Assembly: GCA_020445605.1 (NCBI GenBank)
Contig: JAGRGH010000032.1
Coordinates: forward strand, 1 to 64,000
Length of the DNA stretch: 64,000 nucleotides
Origin: Chromatiales bacterium
GTDB taxonomy: Bacteria; Pseudomonadota; Gammaproteobacteria; JAGRGH01
Reading direction: 5' to 3'
The notes beneath the pieces are model-generated. The model worked only from the letters and a program-made list of their open reading frames with translations, did not search any database and was not told where the DNA came from. Shown in pieces: positions 62,839 to 64,000 of the stretch. Position 1 is the first letter of the stretch. Each line of letters starts with the position of its first letter. The position numbers and the translations under genes are program-made.

Positions 62839-64000
62839 TCAGGTCTGCCGGGCCGTGCGCTGTTCGAGCCGCTGGGGCATGTGGACCCGGAAGCCGGCGC
62901 CGTACGGACATTCGACCGCATCAAGCAGCCGAATCCCGCCTCCCAACGGGCCGGTCACCAGATTGTAGACCACACTCAGGCCAAGTCCACTGCCGCCGCG
63001 GCCGCGGGCGGTCGTGAAGAACGGTTCGAAGACCAGCGAGCGGTGTTCGGCCGGGATGCCGCGGCCGTTGTCGCGGTAGTCGAGCACGACCTCGCCGGGG
63101 CGGCCGATGTACGCTCGCATCTCGATGCGCCGGCTCGCGCTGTCGTCGTCCCAGGCGTGGGTCAGCGAGTTCGTCACGAAGTTCGTGACGACCTGCGCGA
63201 GCGCGCCCGGCACGCTGTGCAGGCGGATGCCGGGCGTGCAGTCGACGACCAGCTCGATCGGCGAGCGCTTCAGCTGCGGCTTGAGGTTCAGCAGGACCTC
63301 GTCAAGGTAGCCGCACAGATCGAATTCGCGCGGCGCCTCGCTGGCCTGATCCACCGCGACGCGCTTGAAGCTGCCGATGATGGTCGCGGCGCGGTCCAGA
63401 TTGCGCAGCACGATGCCGGCGGCCTCGTCGGCGGAGTTAAAAAAGCCATACAGATCCGAGCGTTTCATGTCGCCCTGGTCGGCGTGCGCGCGCAGGCCGG
63501 CAATCTGCTCGCGCAGCACCGAGGCGGCCGTCACGCCGGAACCGATCGGGGTGTTGATCTCATGCGCGACACCGGCGACCAGCCCGCCGAGCGAGGCGAG
63601 CTTGTCGGCCTCCACCAGTTCGGCTTGCAAACGCTTCTGCTCTTCGAGCGCGCGGCGCAGGGCGCTGTTGCCGTCCGCCAGCGCGAATTCGGCCATCTGG
63701 CGTCGGTGCTCCTCGCGCAACAGCACGACAGTGAGTCCGGCGCCCAGGGCCGCGATCAGGAAAAACACCAGCGCGGCATCGCCGATCAGCCGCCAGCGCT
63801 GTTCGAAGTAGATCGCCTCCGAGACCAAGTCCACCAGCAGCCAGCGGGTACCGGCGATCTCGGCACTCGCGGCGGCGGTTGCGAGTTCGGCCTCAGTCAG
63901 CCGGATCGCCTCGCCCAGCTGGTCGCGCCCACCGCTGGCCGTGACCTCGATCAGGGTCGGATCGTCGTTGCGCACGATCGCGAGCCGGTGATCCGGCACC
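62839..64000 (-). CDS. Sensor histidine kinase, partial (5' end beyond window)
   Basis: The C-terminal 387 or so residues of a membrane histidine kinase. A helix (about 70-92 of the visible part) follows a periplasmic segment, then a coiled coil, an H-box LVAGVAHEINTPIGSGV, and an HATPase with NFVTNSLTHAWDD, DNGRGIPAEH and GGSGLGLSVVYN. It is the cognate kinase of the HD-GYP regulator, 13 bases away. The start is outside the window, so sensory details are missing. Confidence 0.93.
   Translation of the reverse strand, partial: VPDHRLAIVRNDDPTLIEVTASGGRDQLGEAIRLTEAELATAAASAEIAGTRWLLVDLVSEAIYFEQRWRLIGDAALVFFLIAALGAGLTVVLLREEHRRQMAEFALADGNSALRRALEEQKRLQAELVEADKLASLGGLVAGVAHEINTPIGSGVTAASVLREQIAGLRAHADQGDMKRSDLYGFFNSADEAAGIVLRNLDRAATIIGSFKRVAVDQASEAPREFDLCGYLDEVLLNLKPQLKRSPIELVVDCTPGIRLHSVPGALAQVVTNFVTNSLTHAWDDDSASRRIEMRAYIGRPGEVVLDYRDNGRGIPAEHRSLVFEPFFTTARGRGGSGLGLSVVYNLVTGPLGGGIRLLDAVECPYGAGFRVHMPQRLEQRTARQT

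Noticed and set aside
1-64000. tRNA, rRNA, CRISPR array, prophage or complete insertion sequence
   Set aside because: None was recognised on reading the intergenic regions; the repeats present are short, palindromic and without transposase genes.

Overview
The window is a GC-rich (roughly two thirds G+C), gene-dense bacterial chromosome segment with ordinary gammaproteobacterial gene orders: gpmI-envC-ctp-yibQ, ubiE-ubiJ-ubiB, hslV-hslU-DUF971, glnA-DUF4124-ntrB-ntrC, glyQ-glyS-gmhB-plsC and rhodanese-secB-gpsA-trmL. Several genes point to a sulfur-oxidising lifestyle: a Gly/Tyr-rich secreted protein resembling the sulfur globule proteins of purple sulfur bacteria, a DsrE-like protein, an ArsR-type regulator with two cysteines placed as in persulfide sensors and followed by a rhodanese, and a fused iron-sulfur/NrfD-like membrane subunit of the Soe/Psr/Dms type. 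An Ectothiorhodospiraceae/Chromatiaceae-like gammaproteobacterium is the best guess. The lineage is inferred, not shown. No tRNA, rRNA, CRISPR array, prophage or intact transposase gene was seen.

Layout. 1-9000: a structured repeat, then (minus strand) priA, argS, a SPOR protein and a DedA-flavoprotein fusion, with HNH nuclease and fructosamine-kinase-like genes divergent. 9000-19200: a Lon-type protease, hemE, a 2OG-oxygenase-like protein, the sulfur-globule-like gene with a terminator-like hairpin in its leader, an MBOAT/SGNH O-acylation pair, a thioredoxin-HEAT protein, and DUF1499 and DsrE-like genes. 19200-31000: DUF971-hslUV, a beta/gamma-crystallin protein coupled to an M48 relative lacking its catalytic Glu, DUF423 and lipase-like genes with overlapping divergent start codons, ubiE/J/B, a sterol-desaturase-family enzyme, and twin micro-proteins flanking a long palindrome. 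31000-41400: the envelope and glycolysis cluster, then arsR-rhodanese-secB-gpsA, a di-haem peroxidase, trmL and a class 1B pyrD. 41400-46450: the nitrogen regulon core, with recognisable sigma-54 and NtrC sites. 46450-64000: a cation efflux gene, glyQS and lipid/LPS genes, a secreted HbpS-like protein, an orphan sensor, mobB, the SoeBC-like fusion, an FkbM methyltransferase, a large unknown secreted coiled-coil protein, a 168-bp train of hairpins, and an HD-GYP response regulator with its histidine kinase cut by the window edge.

Working together. NtrB/NtrC would control glnA through two NtrC sites and a -24/-12 promoter, and a further NtrC-like site lies upstream of ntrB. EnvC and Ctp act in envelope maintenance beside GpmI. 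UbiE/J/B serve ubiquinone synthesis for a respiratory chain that could also receive electrons from the Soe-like complex. Non-coding structure is the most unusual aspect: at least two palindromic repeat families, a hairpin train and a leader hairpin lie in the few intergenic gaps. Many genes start with TTG or GTG, and overlapping start/stop codons are common.
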